Shown in pieces: positions 1-12,206 of a DNA stretch of 64,000 nucleotides; position 1 is the first letter of the stretch; the number at the start of each line of letters is the position of its first letter. The DNA comes from Enoplolaimus lenunculus (taxonomy: Eukaryota; Nematoda; Enoplea; Enoplida; Thoracostomopsidae). The notes below the pieces were generated by a model that did no database searches, was not told the DNA's origin, and saw only the letters and a program-made list of their open reading frames with translations. The translations under genes were made by a program, and so were the position numbers. The stretch covers positions 62,001-126,000 of the forward strand of contig JASANG010002181.1 in NCBI GenBank assembly GCA_030248215.1. The letters run 5' to 3'.

Positions 1-3000
1 TACTTGGTTTGACTGAAAAACTATTAATGACTCGCGACAGTAGTTACAAAGTTTAAAAATACGGCTCCGTAATAAAAAAACTACATAACTTCACTTACTC
101 TACAAATTTGTTCATTATTTCAGTCAATTCTGACATCGTTAAATCGTTTGCTTGCAACCGCCCTTGAATTTGTTGCGACGTCACAATGCGCAACATACCA
201 GCTTGGCTCGAAACATTCACAACCCTGAAAATATTTAAAACTAAAACAACCTGAAGAAATACAAAATAACATAAATGTACGACAGTAACCGTTTAGTTTC
301 GTTTCCGGTTCAATGCCTCCAGACTCAAAAAGGCCTATGGCTAATATCTGTATCCTTACAAGCGTGTAGCACATATCATCGATTCACTTGGCATGTCTTA
401 CCTTGTAACATTTAAAAACCAGATAGTATACTGCTCCCGAATCTTGAAAACATAATATTTCACCTAATTCAGTTTCATTCTGTATTATAGAAGTTCGGTA
501 GCCCTGAATATAAAAGGGAAATGTAATTGGTATAAACTGAATTGATACTCTTACCGTGCATGAGATCGCAATATCGGAAATAACGCTTTGCACACGTTCA
601 AAGTGCCCGTATAATTGACAGCGACCGAAACTTCAGCTTGTTTTGCAAAAGGTTCGGTGCTGTTTTGCTTAAAAAACATTAAAACGTATTATTTAAAATG
701 ACTTTCATACAACCAGAGCAAACGAAATCTTCAAGTAAAATTATAAAAGCTCGTGTTTGCAAATGGCTTTAGCCACACCGTGTTATCTCGATGGGTTTCA
801 AACAAACGAAGTACTTCTGAGTTAAGCAGTACCATATAGACCCTTCAAGAAAATTTTGCTGCGGATGCGGTGGGGCTCGAACCCACGACGTACGGATTAC
901 CGGTCCGCTGCTCTAACCACTGAGCTACGCAGCCATGCAAACTTTTCGCTACAATGGCTGTATATACCGTGAGTTTGGTACTACAAGATACGTATATGAA
1001 TACGCCGCGAAACCGTTTGAGCTAGATAACGTCTCTTACATTTCCCATCCGATACCGCTAAGTAATTCTGAGTTAAGCAGTACCACATAGAGCCCTTCAC
1101 GAAAATTTTGCTGCGGATGCGGTGGGGCTCGAACCCACGACGTACGGATTACCGGTCTTTGACTTCCCGATCGCTTTGCTCGAGTTTTTTCCACTATAGT
1201 TAAATCCCCAGCTCCACCCCCTCTTACGAGTTTGTGAATCCGTCACTGCATACTTAATAATTTCATACGCATAATCCGACATTTCAGTGGCTTTACGATT
1301 CTGTATACACCAGATACATAATATGTATTCGTATAGCAATAATTACAGGCAAACAAAACCGGAAAAATACGTTGTCTAAATGCAAGATGAAGTACACCAA
1401 TCTTCGACGATTTCAAAAAGCTTTCAGTCAAAAGCAAAACTCACCTTGAAAGCAAACCCTGCATTATTAACTAAAATATCCAATCCGCCGTGTTTTTGCT
1501 GTAAATCATTTTTCAACGTTTCAATCGATTTAACATCTGTTATATCGAGCTGATGAAACACAATTTGTGATTTGGCGTTCGGAAGTTGCGAAGTAAGCTC
1601 TGCCAGCGCGTTTTTACCAAGTTCAACATTGCGTGCTAAAACCAAAACAAAAGTTAAAATCATAAAAATCACTCTTTACACGTAAGACAATGTCGGTTAC
1701 GCGTTACTATTGATCCATAACGCACCTACGGTTTCGCCAAAAATTATCAGTATTTAACATTACCTTTAATGAAATTTTAAGCCTAATGCGCCTCGTAATG
1801 ATATGAATACATATTATTAGTTGTTTGTTATTGGTGGTACAGCTATATATGTTATTAACTAGACCTAAAGGACCTAAAATAAAAAATTCTCAACTAATTC
1901 CATTTCTAATATTAAGCCTAAACTTCAGCGTAAAAAATCTATAACTAAGCCTAAACCTAAGCAAACTAATAGCCTCGTAAACACTTTGGATACCTTAGGA
2001 CACAGAAAAAAATTGTTAGCTACGTTCTGATATTTGAAGGCCAGCGGTTCATTTACACTTCCATTGGTTTTACCATTGAACTAATATTGACCAAACATAA
2101 GCACTAAACTCAAATACCTGTTAAATAAACAATTCCGTTTTCTAAAGTCTGTGCCAACGACTTCACAATAGCGAATCCTATTCCCTTATTGCTTCCAATC
2201 ACCTAAAATCAAGCGCAATGATACAACTTGAAACGGAAATATTTGCTAAAACATGTCTATTAGCTTGTTGGCTCACTGGAGGTATCAAATCAATATGCTG
2301 AGTGCTGGTGCTAGTATTTTACTTTAAACTTGGTCAATATTGCGCAAATAATTCGTTTCATTTTATTTGTTAAACGATATGTACACGAGCAAGTTTCTGC
2401 TGTGAGAATCTGCAGCCAGAGATGTGCGGTCTTCGTCTCGGCAAGACTCTGTATTTGGCTGATCTTAGTCTCGGTCTCGTTTTTGTGAGTCTCGGGAGGT
2501 TTAAAACGGAAATCAACGAGGAAAACAGTTCCCAGGTTTCTTCTCGACGTTCACAATATTAACGGATATTGCAAGTTGTTGTTGGGTTTAGATATGAATT
2601 TTACGCTGTTTATAACAATCATTGTTATTATATTACAGTAGACGTAATTTTTTAAAAATTCATTAAATCCCTGGTTTCAGCAATTCAGCAAAAATTTGTT
2701 TTTTCCTCAATACCGTAAACTTAAAAATAAAATTTTCGGCAACTTGGAGTTGTTTGACTATTCTTCTTGTGCCACTTAATAGAGCAAGCGTTAAATAAAA
2801 AAATAAGATTTGGCGATGGTTTTTTAGTTTAATATTATAAATTAAACCGCAGTCCTGAGCAGATACAACAATTTATCACGCAAAACCAAAAAACGGAGCG
2901 AGAAAACATTCAAAAGTTTTGTTAGTTAAATTCTGTTTTATTTCTGTAACAGGCCAAAAGTGACCGAGGCCGACACTAGTCCGCAGGTTGTGTCACAGGT

Positions 3001-3288
3001 ACCGGTTTTTCACCGTAACTGCACAATCCTGCTTGCAGTTACAATTTGCACAGACAAGTTTTGAGGCTTAATATTACTAAGCTTTTAACTCATTGTATGA
3101 TGCATACGTTTGAAGAAAGGTAAGCAGAAGACACTGCCCAGCGCTCAGTGTATTTTGTTACTTGTGAACCATCTAACAGATAATATTTGTGTAAATCAGG
3201 AGACCCGATAACGAGATCAATCCGTTTTCAAACACAATCATTTGATACATAAGACTTACGTACGTACCACTGCAACTTTGTTCATCAT
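1..3288 (-). CDS. carbonyl reductase-like short-chain dehydrogenase, 5' part (runs off left edge)
   Basis: Exons on the minus strand, all phases consistent: 3288-3268 (MMNKVAV), 2202-2118, 1635-1445, 667-555, 224-99 and the start of another at 12-1. The joined product has the NADP-binding glycine motif GSNKGIG just after the start, the ARNVELGK segment, the HQLDITD acidic turn and the NNAG motif (LVNNAGFAFK). These are followed by STEPFAKQAEV, VVNVSS and MNKFV, the order seen in carbonyl reductase 1 (CBR1/CBR3) of the SDR family. These enzymes use NADPH to reduce carbonyl compounds in the cytosol. The catalytic YxxxK lies beyond the window, so activity cannot be judged. The first coding exon is only 21 nt long and is followed by an intron of about 1.07 kb. 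The intron between the NNAG exon and the next holds a tRNA-like sequence and its partial duplicate. The CBR-type assignment is firm; the orthologue is not. Confidence 0.9.
862..934 (-). tRNA. tRNA-Thr(GGT)-like sequence, possibly a pseudogene or SINE head
   Basis: A 73-nt cloverleaf folds by eye. The acceptor is GGCTGCG/CGCATCC with one C-T mismatch. D stem GCTC/GAGC encloses loop AGTGGTTA, and the anticodon stem is GCGGA/TCCGT with loop CCGGTAA. The variable loop is 5 nt, and T stem GTGGG/CCCAC is perfect around TTCGAGC. The anticodon would be GGT (Thr). Position 33 is C instead of the near-universal U, and with the acceptor mismatch this argues against a working tRNA. It lies inside an intron of the carbonyl reductase gene on the same strand. 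The 3' half plus about 45 bp of downstream sequence recurs at 1066-1157, so this may be a tRNA-derived mobile sequence. Confidence 0.55.
1066..1157 (-). repeat. partial copy of the tRNA-like unit
   Basis: About 92 bp match 816-918 with a few substitutions. The match covers the 3' half of the tRNA-like sequence (T arm, variable loop, part of the anticodon arm) and the same downstream flank. It stops abruptly in the anticodon arm. A shared flank outside the tRNA body fits SINE-like dispersal or a local duplication. Confidence 0.75.
2400..3010. repeat. GAGACCGAG-rich dispersed repeat
   Basis: The stretch is flanked by copies of GTCTCGGTCTCG and GGCCGAGACCGAG-type sequence, also present at 9480-9560 and in weaker form near 27330-27365. 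It lies in intron 1 of the carbonyl reductase gene. It looks like a non-coding dispersed element with poorly defined ends. Confidence 0.4.
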
Positions 3289-4941
3289 ACTGATTCTACA
3301 ACGGCGATGTTTTGGAGACACCTAATTACCTTGTATATTAGAAAATCTTATTAGATTGTCTATTGAGTTGACCCTGAAAGCAAAACTACCATTTTTCAAA
3401 CGTGGAACAAGCCATATTGATTGGCTTAAAAATGAAATTCAGATAACTTAATATTTTCTGCACGAATTTTCATGCTTTGGAACATAGGTTGAGTAGCAAA
3501 ACAAAAATTTTCCAATCGTTCTACATGAAAGAGAGCCCTCGGGTTTGAGCGGTAGGCTATCAGAAATTTGCGGTATCGATGAAAAATTGAGGCTTCCGAA
3601 AACAATTTTTCAACAACAGTTTTCAATGTTTTTTAATCCATCTGCTGAAAATTGCCGGTTAGTATGTCGTATTGAACTAAAAACCACTGCAAAATTTCAT
3701 TTTTAACGAAAACAAGACGGCACATATAAGAATCAGGTGCGGAACGTTGTTTTGCGAGACTGCAATAGAGCAAACTTACGCTGCATACAAATTCCCGGGA
3801 AATATCCCAATTTCCCATAATCCTAATTTCCCAGGCAATATCCTAATTTCCTGAGTAACATCCCAATTTACCGAAATAGCAATATCCCGAATTCCCAAAA
3901 TAGTAATATCTCGGGTAGTATCTCAATTTTTCCTTGTGAAATCCAAACATCCTGAAGAAATCAGAATCGTCTTTGGCTGAGTCTTAGGTTCAGAGTTTGC
4001 CTTAAACTTTAGTCTAAGTCTTAAGGTTAGACTTTTCAGAAGTTTAGATTCAGACTAATCTTTAGGCTTAAGCTTGAGCCTAAGCTTTACTCTAAAATTT
4101 AGGTGTAGGCTTAGGTTCGCGCGTAGGCTTGACGGGTCCATAGACAGACGGATGCAGGGGGGGACTCAGCTCTTCTGTAGCCAAATTGGCACTTTTTATT
4201 CCCCCACACTTGAGAAACTCGCTCGCATAAAAATATTTTTTACTTGCGTTTTCAGAGGGGCTGTCGACCCCCAAACCACCACACAAAGCAATTCAGCAAA
4301 ATCTTTTGAATGTGTCTTTGCAACTTAAAAGTGAGAACCGCTTAGTGCGGTGGGCTTGGGCGGCAGCGGCCTCCGATCCTGCTTAGGGTCCCTTAAAATT
4401 GCGGATATTAAAAATTGTTGTTGTTCATTAAATACATTTTAAAACAGCTAAGCCTTAAAAAAGATATCACAAACTGTGCATTCCGACCAGGGTCGTTGTC
4501 AAGATTTCGCACCCGGAGAGTGTAGACGTATTTTGAACAAAAAACTGAATATATCATTTAAAATATATGTGCAACGTAAAATAAAACTCCTGGCACAATT
4601 CCAATGTCCCGGGTAATATCTGAATTTCCCAAAATCCCAATTTCCCGGCTAATATACAAATTTCCCAAAATCCCGAGCGAAAAAGGTAGCGCGCAAAATA
4701 GCAATTTACCGGCAGAATCGTAATTTACCAAAATATCAATTTCCCGGATAATAAAATTTCTCAAATTCCCAATCCCACGGGTAACATAGTTTCCCAGGTA
4801 ATATCCTAATTTCCCAAAATCCCAATCGAAAACGGTTGCGCCGAAAATCGGAATTTACTGGCACAATTCCAATTTACCGGGTAATATCCCAATTTCCCAA
4901 AATCCCGAGCGCATTCCTTCAGGCTATTACACCAGAGTGAC
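3289..4941. repeat. gene-free stretch with two blocks of an imperfect minisatellite
   Basis: There is no supportable coding exon. Blocks at about 3785-3925 and 4590-4910 are runs of imperfect copies of a short unit like AATATCCCAATTTCCCAAAA, in the same orientation. Between them (3990-4130) are degenerate TTAGGC-type hexamers (GGCTTA, AGTCTTAGG), probably a decayed member of the 8-bp-duplication element family. Confidence 0.55.
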
Positions 4942-5110
4942 GGCCTATGTTACATTTAGGACCGACCAGTTTTATGGAGGGTCAGTAAAAGCGTAGGCTT
5001 ACATTCTACACATTTTTTGCTCAGGCGTAGGCTTAGGAATACCTATTTGCTACGCTTAGGCTTTGACATACGCGCAATCTTCTGCTACGGCCCTAAAAGT
5101 AACATTGGCC
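4942..5110. mobile_element. short non-autonomous DNA element, TTAGGC-core family B
   Basis: The left end is GGCCTATGTTACATTTAGGA and the right end is CCCTAAAAGTAACATTGGCC, an imperfect inverted repeat. The core holds TAGGCTTA-type hexamers. Target duplications are not recognisable here. Several intact family members carry 8-bp duplications. Confidence 0.7.
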
Positions 5111-5693
5111 ACCTACCGAGATGTAAAAAATTACCGAGCCTTAATGAGACCGCACATCCCTGCAGGCCCATCATACCACAGTGACAATGGCAAACGCCTC
5201 CTACTTATCATTACACTATAGCGTCCAAATCATAATTTGAAGTCAGACTGCGAATGAAATTGAAATTACGCACACAGGAAAGGGTTAAAGAAATAAAATT
5301 GAATTTGCGAATGCTGTGTTTAATCCGAAGCCTGTACTGTCAAAACCGACAAACATGGAACAGCTGAGAAACAGTTTAGAAACTGAATCTGATTCATATT
5401 TTAAACACAGTGCTCACATATGTTGACCGAAGAAAACGGGACTTGAACCTTCTGAGCCAGTCACTTTGGATTCATGACTCATGTTTATTATCTGCTATTC
5501 ATTGCCGCTTTTCTCAGAGTTCAAAACTAAACACAAGAAAGCTCAATGTTTAATTACGAATATTTTTACAAAATAGTACGATCCACGTTGAAAACACAAA
5601 AAGTATATGCATCAGGGTGCAAGCGGAGGTGAAAAATACCTTAGTTAGTAAAAATTATGGTTAATTAGTTAATTTACACAATATCTGCAAAAA

Positions 5694-5895
5694 CTGTAGT
5701 GACCCGAATAAGAGGGTGACTGATATTTATTTGGCCTCCAGAGGGTACCCACCTGTTATTCGGTTACGGTTTGTTGCTATTTTTAACTCGCCCTCCGCTA
5801 CTAATTTATATTCGTTATTGCAACTATCCGTTGAATTAAATGTTTATTATTAGTCTTGTGTCAATAGCTTGAGCGATAATGCAGTCATAAATAAA
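5694..5895. mobile_element. truncated TA-insertion MITE (family D)
   Basis: It starts with CTGTAGTGACCCGAATAAGA. It then follows the same sequence as the full copy at 59285-59733 (GAGGGTACC, TTATTCGGTTACGG, GTGTCAATAGCTTGAGCGATA) and breaks off. There is no right terminus, so it is a 5'-only fragment. Confidence 0.8.
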
Positions 5896-6116
5896 CAAGG
5901 GCGAAACTAGGAGGGCTTCATGTGTCAATTCGACCTGTTTTTGCTTAGAAATTTAGTTAAATATACTGTATCCATCTTACCTACACCTAAAAATTTTCCT
6001 GCGGCTCTATGTACATTACGCCTATATGTTTCTGACATTTTGCGGCAATGACTCCTTACCAGTTATGAAACTTTAGGCACACCTCATAGGTATCGCAAAC
6101 ATACAAAACTTAAACC

Positions 6117-6326
6117 TTAGCAAACTTTATGTTGAACCCTTACGGTTTTAGCTTTACCTAAGCAAACTTTATGTTGAACCCTTACGGTTTTAGCTTTACC
6201 TAAGCAAACTTTATGTTGAACCCTTACGGTTTTAGCTTTACCTAAGCAAACTTTATGTTGAACCCTTATGGTTTTAGCTTTACCTAAGCAAACTTTATGT
6301 TGAACCCTTACGGTTTTTGCTTTTTC
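6117..6326. repeat. 42-bp tandem repeat, five units
   Basis: Five nearly identical units contain CAAACTTTATGTTGAACCCT followed by TACGGTTTTAGCTTTACCTA. Successive CAAACT occurrences are spaced exactly 42 bp. The unit length is a multiple of three, so one minus-strand frame stays open as a 14-residue repeat; nothing else supports coding. The remaining sequence from 5111 to 7397 shows no recognisable gene. Confidence 0.95.
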
Positions 6327-7397
6327 TTTGATAAGCAATCAGTGGCTGGCGGATTAGCCGGCGGGCCCCCAATACCTTTTTGGCCGGCCGGTTCGTGGCC
6401 GGTGTACAACACCAGTAGCGATGCATAGGCGTCATGCGAAGAAAAAAAATTGTTTCAAATTTCAATAGCCACATACGGCTACCGCAAACAAGCACACGAC
6501 ACTAAACACACGGAAACATTAAAACACTGGAATATTCCTAAGTGCGCGCGGATGATATCGTTAGTTTGTAAGGTTTTGATATATCGGGGTGCAACCCGAG
6601 GGGAAGCAAAAGATAACACATTTCTGCAGAGCCTGAAGTGAAACAAGATTAATTATGCGGTTAAAATGTTTAATTTGCTTGTTTTGGCAAATATCGGTAA
6701 AGTGTAACTAAACAATTTTCGTTCCATGCTTTTTTGTTAAATCATGCGAATTAAGTAGTTGAATTTTAATAAAAATTATACAATCGAAATTGCCCGAGCC
6801 TCCGACAGAAATTCGAACGCAGCCGGAGACCTGTGATTTGTACGCTGTTTCATTTATTTCAGCAGTTCAGTAACGACAGCTGCATGCGCAAGCACTAGTT
6901 GCACAGAAAATAATCGCTGAATCGATATTATTTCATGAGACCTGCTGACACTACCTGGCAAATGCCAATAGACGCAACAAACGCAAAGAATAACGGTCGT
7001 CTGAATTAATCACAAACTATAGAGTAGAAATTACTTATTCAGAATGCAGTTCGAAACTATACTCATATAGTCACTTACTCTAAGTAGCTCGCGAGAATTC
7101 TTTTAGTTCTCTCAAAATTATCACAATAATTAACCTCAAACCCCAAAACGCTTAAATTTTAACTTGCTAACTAGGTAATACTTCGCTGGTACAACAGCGA
7201 TGTTGTTTTCATCCGTCACCTGATATTTAATCTTCAAAGTAAGCTTTCAACTGATAAAAACCAACATAAGAAGATTCTGCTGAAGTGCCTTATCAATTTC
7301 ACGACAAAACAGTAATAGACAACACAAACACCAGTGCCCATACAAAATATAATTATATATGTCCTCTGAAGCACAATACATAATATGAACAACAACA

Positions 7398-8317
7398 CTA
7401 AATACAACAATAAGCAGTAATCGGATTTCGCACCGTTTGATTTTGCTGTCTTTCATAAACAACCTTAATTTTTAACCAATTACCAAATATCGGTGACGCC
7501 TTACAGAAGAACATAACAGTGAATGTACTCAAATTGTTCATACGTACTAATTTAGTGCCCTGCGCTATTTCACCCAAGAGCTTTAGAATGTTTGTGCCCA
7601 CAACCATACGTGACGTGTACGGGTACGAAAGTACAAACTCATAATTACAAGTTCGGCTCTGACACATTAACCAAAAATTTTCATTACACACAACTGTAGC
7701 AACATAGAACCAAAATTACTTTTTACTTCAAGCCAACACTTTTCAATTTCAATTATTACGCGCCCATCGTAATGTTGGGATTCGATTATATACCGCTGAA
7801 CCAACGTATGAAACACACGCATAGCTACTAGACAACGCTCCTGGTTTGGAATTGTGCTGAAAAAGAAAGCTACTCTAGTTTTATATACTTTGCAAATTTT
7901 AAGGGCATAAATTTATTACTTTGACACACAACAAGTAAAACGTGCCCTATACGTGCCGAGCCTAAGTCCCATTATTCCCAATGCTTCCAGCGATTCTGAT
8001 TAGTGCTAGAGTGCAACCGGATCTCTTTTTCTCATCCTCCGGTTCCGGCAAATAAACGGTCTCTGGTTCTAGTGGGATTTTCGACCGAGCACTTCTAAAT
8101 TTATGATCGTAAAAATAAATCGTGTTACCTAAACTAAGGATATTGTGCTGGCGAGCAGCAGGTGTAACGATGAAAATTTTGTGCCACTCTCGGATAATGA
8201 GATAAAATTAGCGAAACAATACATACCTACGCTGTAGTAAGATTTCTGGATGCCAGGGCAACCTGCCGCCCTGAATACGGTTATGAACAAACAAACTGCC
8301 GTTATCTCTCCGCGCAA
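7398..8317 (-). CDS. unknown three-exon gene directly behind the ISG12-like gene
   Basis: Three exons join with matching phases: 8317-8227 (donor AG|GTATGT), 7856-7720 (acceptor TTTTTCAG) and 7693-7398 (acceptor TTGCTACAG), ending at a TAG. The frame is open through all three. The first ATG is in the second exon (MRVFHTLVQRYIIE), giving about 132 residues; the first exon has no ATG and would be leader. The last exon encodes CNENFWLMCQSRTCNYEF, LKLLGEIAQGTKLV and a C-terminal ITAYCCI. Cysteines are frequent; I see no membrane segment and recognise no family. The first exon begins 17 nt after the ISG12-like stop codon, at an AAG acceptor. That is the arrangement of downstream genes in trans-spliced operons. 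Splice sites and phase are seen; operon membership is inferred. Confidence 0.5.
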
Positions 8318-8334
8318 CTTAAAATAAATGCAGT

Positions 8335-8815
8335 TTAGCTAACTTTTGCCGCATAGTAGATTGCTCCAACAGCGCTCCCAATTAGCAATGGTGGGAATAC
8401 AGATACGGCCGTTGTTGCGCCTACAACAGTGCAGGAATTGAAAAATGAAAATTGCATTAAATTACAGAAGTTTCAGATATATATTATCTGTTAAACACAT
8501 GAACAGCATACAAAGTTTTAGAAGCCGGTGCTGGAAGATTACAGGTATCCAGTTTCCAGTCGCACACAGCTATGATTTACACAGCACTGCTGAACACCAG
8601 GAAGCCAAATATGAGTAATTTTAGTATATACCCAATTTTGTAATACTTTTATAAAAACTCACCGAAATTTTGCAGCGAAGCGAAAATAGATCCAGCGGCA
8701 ACATTACCAATACTGGACTGCCAAGCTGCTGCGAGACTGCCTTTGGCTACTCCGACTGCTCCAAAACCTGCTAGTTTTGCCGCACTGACGCACGCTGTTG
8801 CAGTCAACCACACGC
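8335..8815 (-). CDS. ISG12/IFI27-like small hydrophobic protein, 3' exons
   Basis: Two exons, 8815-8663 and 8420-8335, join in phase 1 and end in TAA. The product is a glycine/alanine-rich hydrophobic segment: AAKLAGFGAVGVAKGSLAAA, then GNVAAGSIFASLQNFG, then ATTAVSVFPPLLIGSAVGAI and a short tail AKVS. The pattern AAGS...LQ..GA is typical of the IFI6/IFI27 (ISG12) family. In vertebrates these are interferon-induced proteins of mitochondrial and other internal membranes. Outside vertebrates they are mostly uncharacterised. A start codon was not found; a further 5' exon must lie above 8815. The family call rests on motif pattern only. Confidence 0.7.
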
Positions 8816-10800
8816 CTTAAACTAGACTATAAAGTATACTTAAATAGACCAAAAACTGTCGTTTAGATTTTTAACTTGCTTGTCTAATGCGGATATATAC
8901 GTATTTGTTTGTCGTTTCTCGAAACTACGGTGCACATTTCGGTAAGAAAACAGATATCTTAGTCATTGGCGCTATTTCGGTTTAAATAGAAAAACCCAAA
9001 TCGAAAAAAATCGCTTAAGTTTAAAAAGCAGGTTTTGATAAACAGACTGACCCCTCCGGTTACGCAAAATTCTATTTTTGAAAGGAAGCCCAAAACACAT
9101 TGATTCTATTGCAACAAAGCACAAATAGTTACATTTTCGCGTTTAAAACATTTAAGACATCGTTTAAAAATTATGGGTCATTCGCAATAATAACGTCACG
9201 CTATGTTAATAAATTCTTCAGTCTATTCCGTTTGACTGTTAGCAAAGACAACACTATATATAGCTCTGAATTAAGGATTGTACCGAGAGTGTTTTGAGAC
9301 AGTGAGATTTGTCCCGAGCCTGTTCGAAGGGTATGGAGACAGTAGCCAAGCGAAAAATAAAGTAAAAAAAAATAAATTTTAGCGGCGATTTATTAGTTTA
9401 ATTGTATGAAGCGGCAATTCAAAGCAGATAAATATTTAACAGTTTTGTTAAAAAATCTTTTCATTTTCGGTAACGGTTAAAAATTGGCCGAGACCGAGAC
9501 CAAAAGTCTCGGTCTCGGTAGGTTGGGTCTCGGTCTCGGACTCGCTTTTTTGATCTAGGCCACCCACCCCTGCCGGATACCGGATATTTACGGTTGTGAT
9601 GCCGAATACGTATCATAGAACTGTTTTACAAGTGATTGTCTATAACTTCTTGCTGCGATTACATTTTTTGGTAAGCCAAGAAATTCAAGTTTTGGTACGT
9701 TTTCAGCTACTTTTAACTTATGTAAGCAAACGAAAGTTAAACGCATTTTTCCATTAAATTTCAGTTTATTCTCAAAAATTATTAACTTTATAACAGACGA
9801 ATACCTTGAGCACGCTAAAAATACAGCGAAAAATAAATGATTTCCACATATATAATATCCGGTATCTGGTTCCTGTTCCGGTAAAAAATTCAATATCCGT
9901 ATCCGGCTCTGGTATCCGGTAAATCAATATACGGTCGCGCTCTGTATTCAGTTGTTTTCAAAGGAGGAGCCAATGTGTAAAAATCAAAAAAGTTTCTTCC
10001 GGGGATATAAAAGTTTATGCTAAAATCATCTTCCCTGTAAGAATATTTCCTCAGATGCAGGGTGTCAGAGGACAGACAGACAATGCGCAACCCACCTCCC
10101 TGACACAATGACTGTGCGCGACAGCCACGATCTCACGTACACTGCTCGTCCTTTGTGCCTGAGAAGCAGGGTTCAGTACCACCCACACCAAACCTGGTGT
10201 AGCATACAGCTACCACAGTACACCATTCTGTCAATGTAGCCAGCCGCCACAATAGGTGACTACCGAGTCGTGCATTACTACGACACACAGCCCTGTCTAA
10301 CCCATAACTTAGACCTGAGAGCGAACACAATATGGTGCTGTACAACTGGCAATGAAATATTGGACCCGCCGGGGGTCCTTCCGGGCTACCCGCTTGCAAG
10401 GAAGACAAGCTACTCACTACATCTCTGGCCCGTGATATTAAAAGGCCAATTGCACACCATACTACATTCCCTGACTTTTCCACTAAAACTAAAAGAGGGC
10501 CTAATTATTTGCTATACTGAACATTCAACCTACCGAACCCGGCATTCGTTGCTTGTTGAGCCATATTCTTTGTACTAGTGATGTTCCGCCCGATTGCTAG
10601 CGACTTTGATTTTAGATAATCGTTTACATATAAGCTGATAAAAGCAAAAATGTCGTGGTTTGGCTACCAATAACAGTAATAAAAGTACAAACTTTCTTTT
10701 AACTACAGAAATACAATCCATAAACTCGAAAATACCAACTACACACTCGTGAAAATTCAATACCTAAAAGTTCCTAAATTCCGGGCAAAATCCTATTCCT
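8816..10800. other. gene-free, repeat-derived stretch
   Basis: There is no supportable exon apart from a presumed unseen first exon of the ISG12-like gene. A GGCCGAGACCGAG-type repeat lies at 9480-9560. Fragments with CCGGATATT, ACCGGATATTTACGG and TCCGGTATCTGG between 9560 and 9930 resemble the interior of the CAGGGTG-terminated elements seen elsewhere. Confidence 0.4.
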
Positions 10801-10809
10801 CAACCTCTA

Positions 10810-12206
10810 CCTATGTCGTTTCCCCTTGTTGTGCAATCTCAGTCGTTTCAGTCTCGGTCAGAGTATCGTGATTTATACATAACCGGTATAATTTTGACCT
10901 TGCCATATTGTCTGCTCATTTGTAAAACTACTGTGCTTTAACTTTCCTGCCAAACTCATATAAAACTTATTCCTAGTTCTGTCAATTTTACTTATGTCAG
11001 TTACGTGTATTTTTACATATATATATTTCGTATTGTGTTTTCAGGTGCTAAAACCCCATTTTCTGACCAAATTCTATACGCTCAGTACATTGCGCTTCCC
11101 CATTCCTGCAAATTCTTTCTCCTTTTGACCCTTTTGTGCCAGTTCCCACATGTCATATTTCTTGTGATCTTATATACACCTATTTTCATGTTTTCAGGCG
11201 TCCCCTTCCAGTTTCCTACTAATTTCAAGGTCCAATTCTTCCCCATTTGTGTTTATTTAGCCATATTTCTTTTTGTGTGATTATCATCATAATTTTTCTG
11301 GAATATTCTTACAGTTGGATGATCGCTTAGCTAGTGGGTGTGCTCAAATGATTTCTAACTTACACGTAAAACATAATATTATTCTCGGTTAGCATAGTGC
11401 GTATAATTCTTGCTTTGACGGAACTGTAGAAAGCATAAAATCGGAATCGGCGTATTTTTCTTAGTCGGAATAATAATTTTTAGGCCTGGGAAACTTTACT
11501 TACAATTTTCATAATTTGTGTATTATTGTTGTTATTGTGCCCGGACGTATTTCAACTAGCGGTCCCGTAGGTGTGTCTGACAGATCCTGCTCATTTTTCG
11601 CACATATATTGCGTTTTCCCAATACTTATAATTACTGTAATGCTTTTTGGCGACATGGCCCTCGTTCAAAAGCTATAATCACCAAAAATAAGGAAAATTG
11701 CCAATTTGGTATTAGCGGGACTAACGGGCCTGTGTTCAGTATTTTTGTGTTAATTACTTGTGCGTTACTAGTAAACCGGAAAAACAGCGTTGTATAAACT
11801 TGCGCGAGCCGTAGGAGTGTGTAAACCTGTGTTACAACTGTTCCAGGGTCAACTCGAAACTAGACCATACCCGCCTTCGGGTCGGTTGAAAATTCTCGTT
11901 TTTGACCAGTCCAGACCTTACAAAGACTGAGGCAGCATTTAGGCCCAAATATTTGATCACGCAGTAGTCTTTCAAAGTTAAGCAGTAAAAGGTCAGCATG
12001 CTAGGCTCTCCAGTCACGAACACATGGATTTTCTTTTCTTTGTCAAAACCCAGCAAGAAACTCTGGTCTTGAACACTTTTTTCAGTCGGGTAGGGCCGCA
12101 TTGCCCATTCTCGTCGTACCTTCATCTCCTAGCTACGTCGTTTCTTTGGTATACAATCCCTACCGTCTCAGACTCTGCCTAAGTATTGTGATTTATACAT
12201 AATCGG
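10810..12206. repeat. long dispersed segment, copy 1 plus start of copy 2
   Basis: Landmarks shared with later copies are GTGATTTATACATAA (10868, 12188), TACATGTCATATTTCTTGTG-like sequence (11150, 13875), GCTTAGCTAGTGG (11325, 14073, 15656), GTCCCGTAGG with GTGTCT (11562, 14240, 16105) and ATGGCCCTCGTTCAAAAG (11655, 15070). The order is conserved, so these are diverged copies of one long non-coding segment. No coding capacity was recognised. Confidence 0.7.

Noticed and set aside
2417-5162. CAGAGATGTGCGGTCT and AGACCGCACATCCCTG as ends of one 2.7-kb element
   Set aside because: The interval contains exon 1 of the carbonyl reductase gene, and flanking octamers do not match; more likely two separate fragments of one family.
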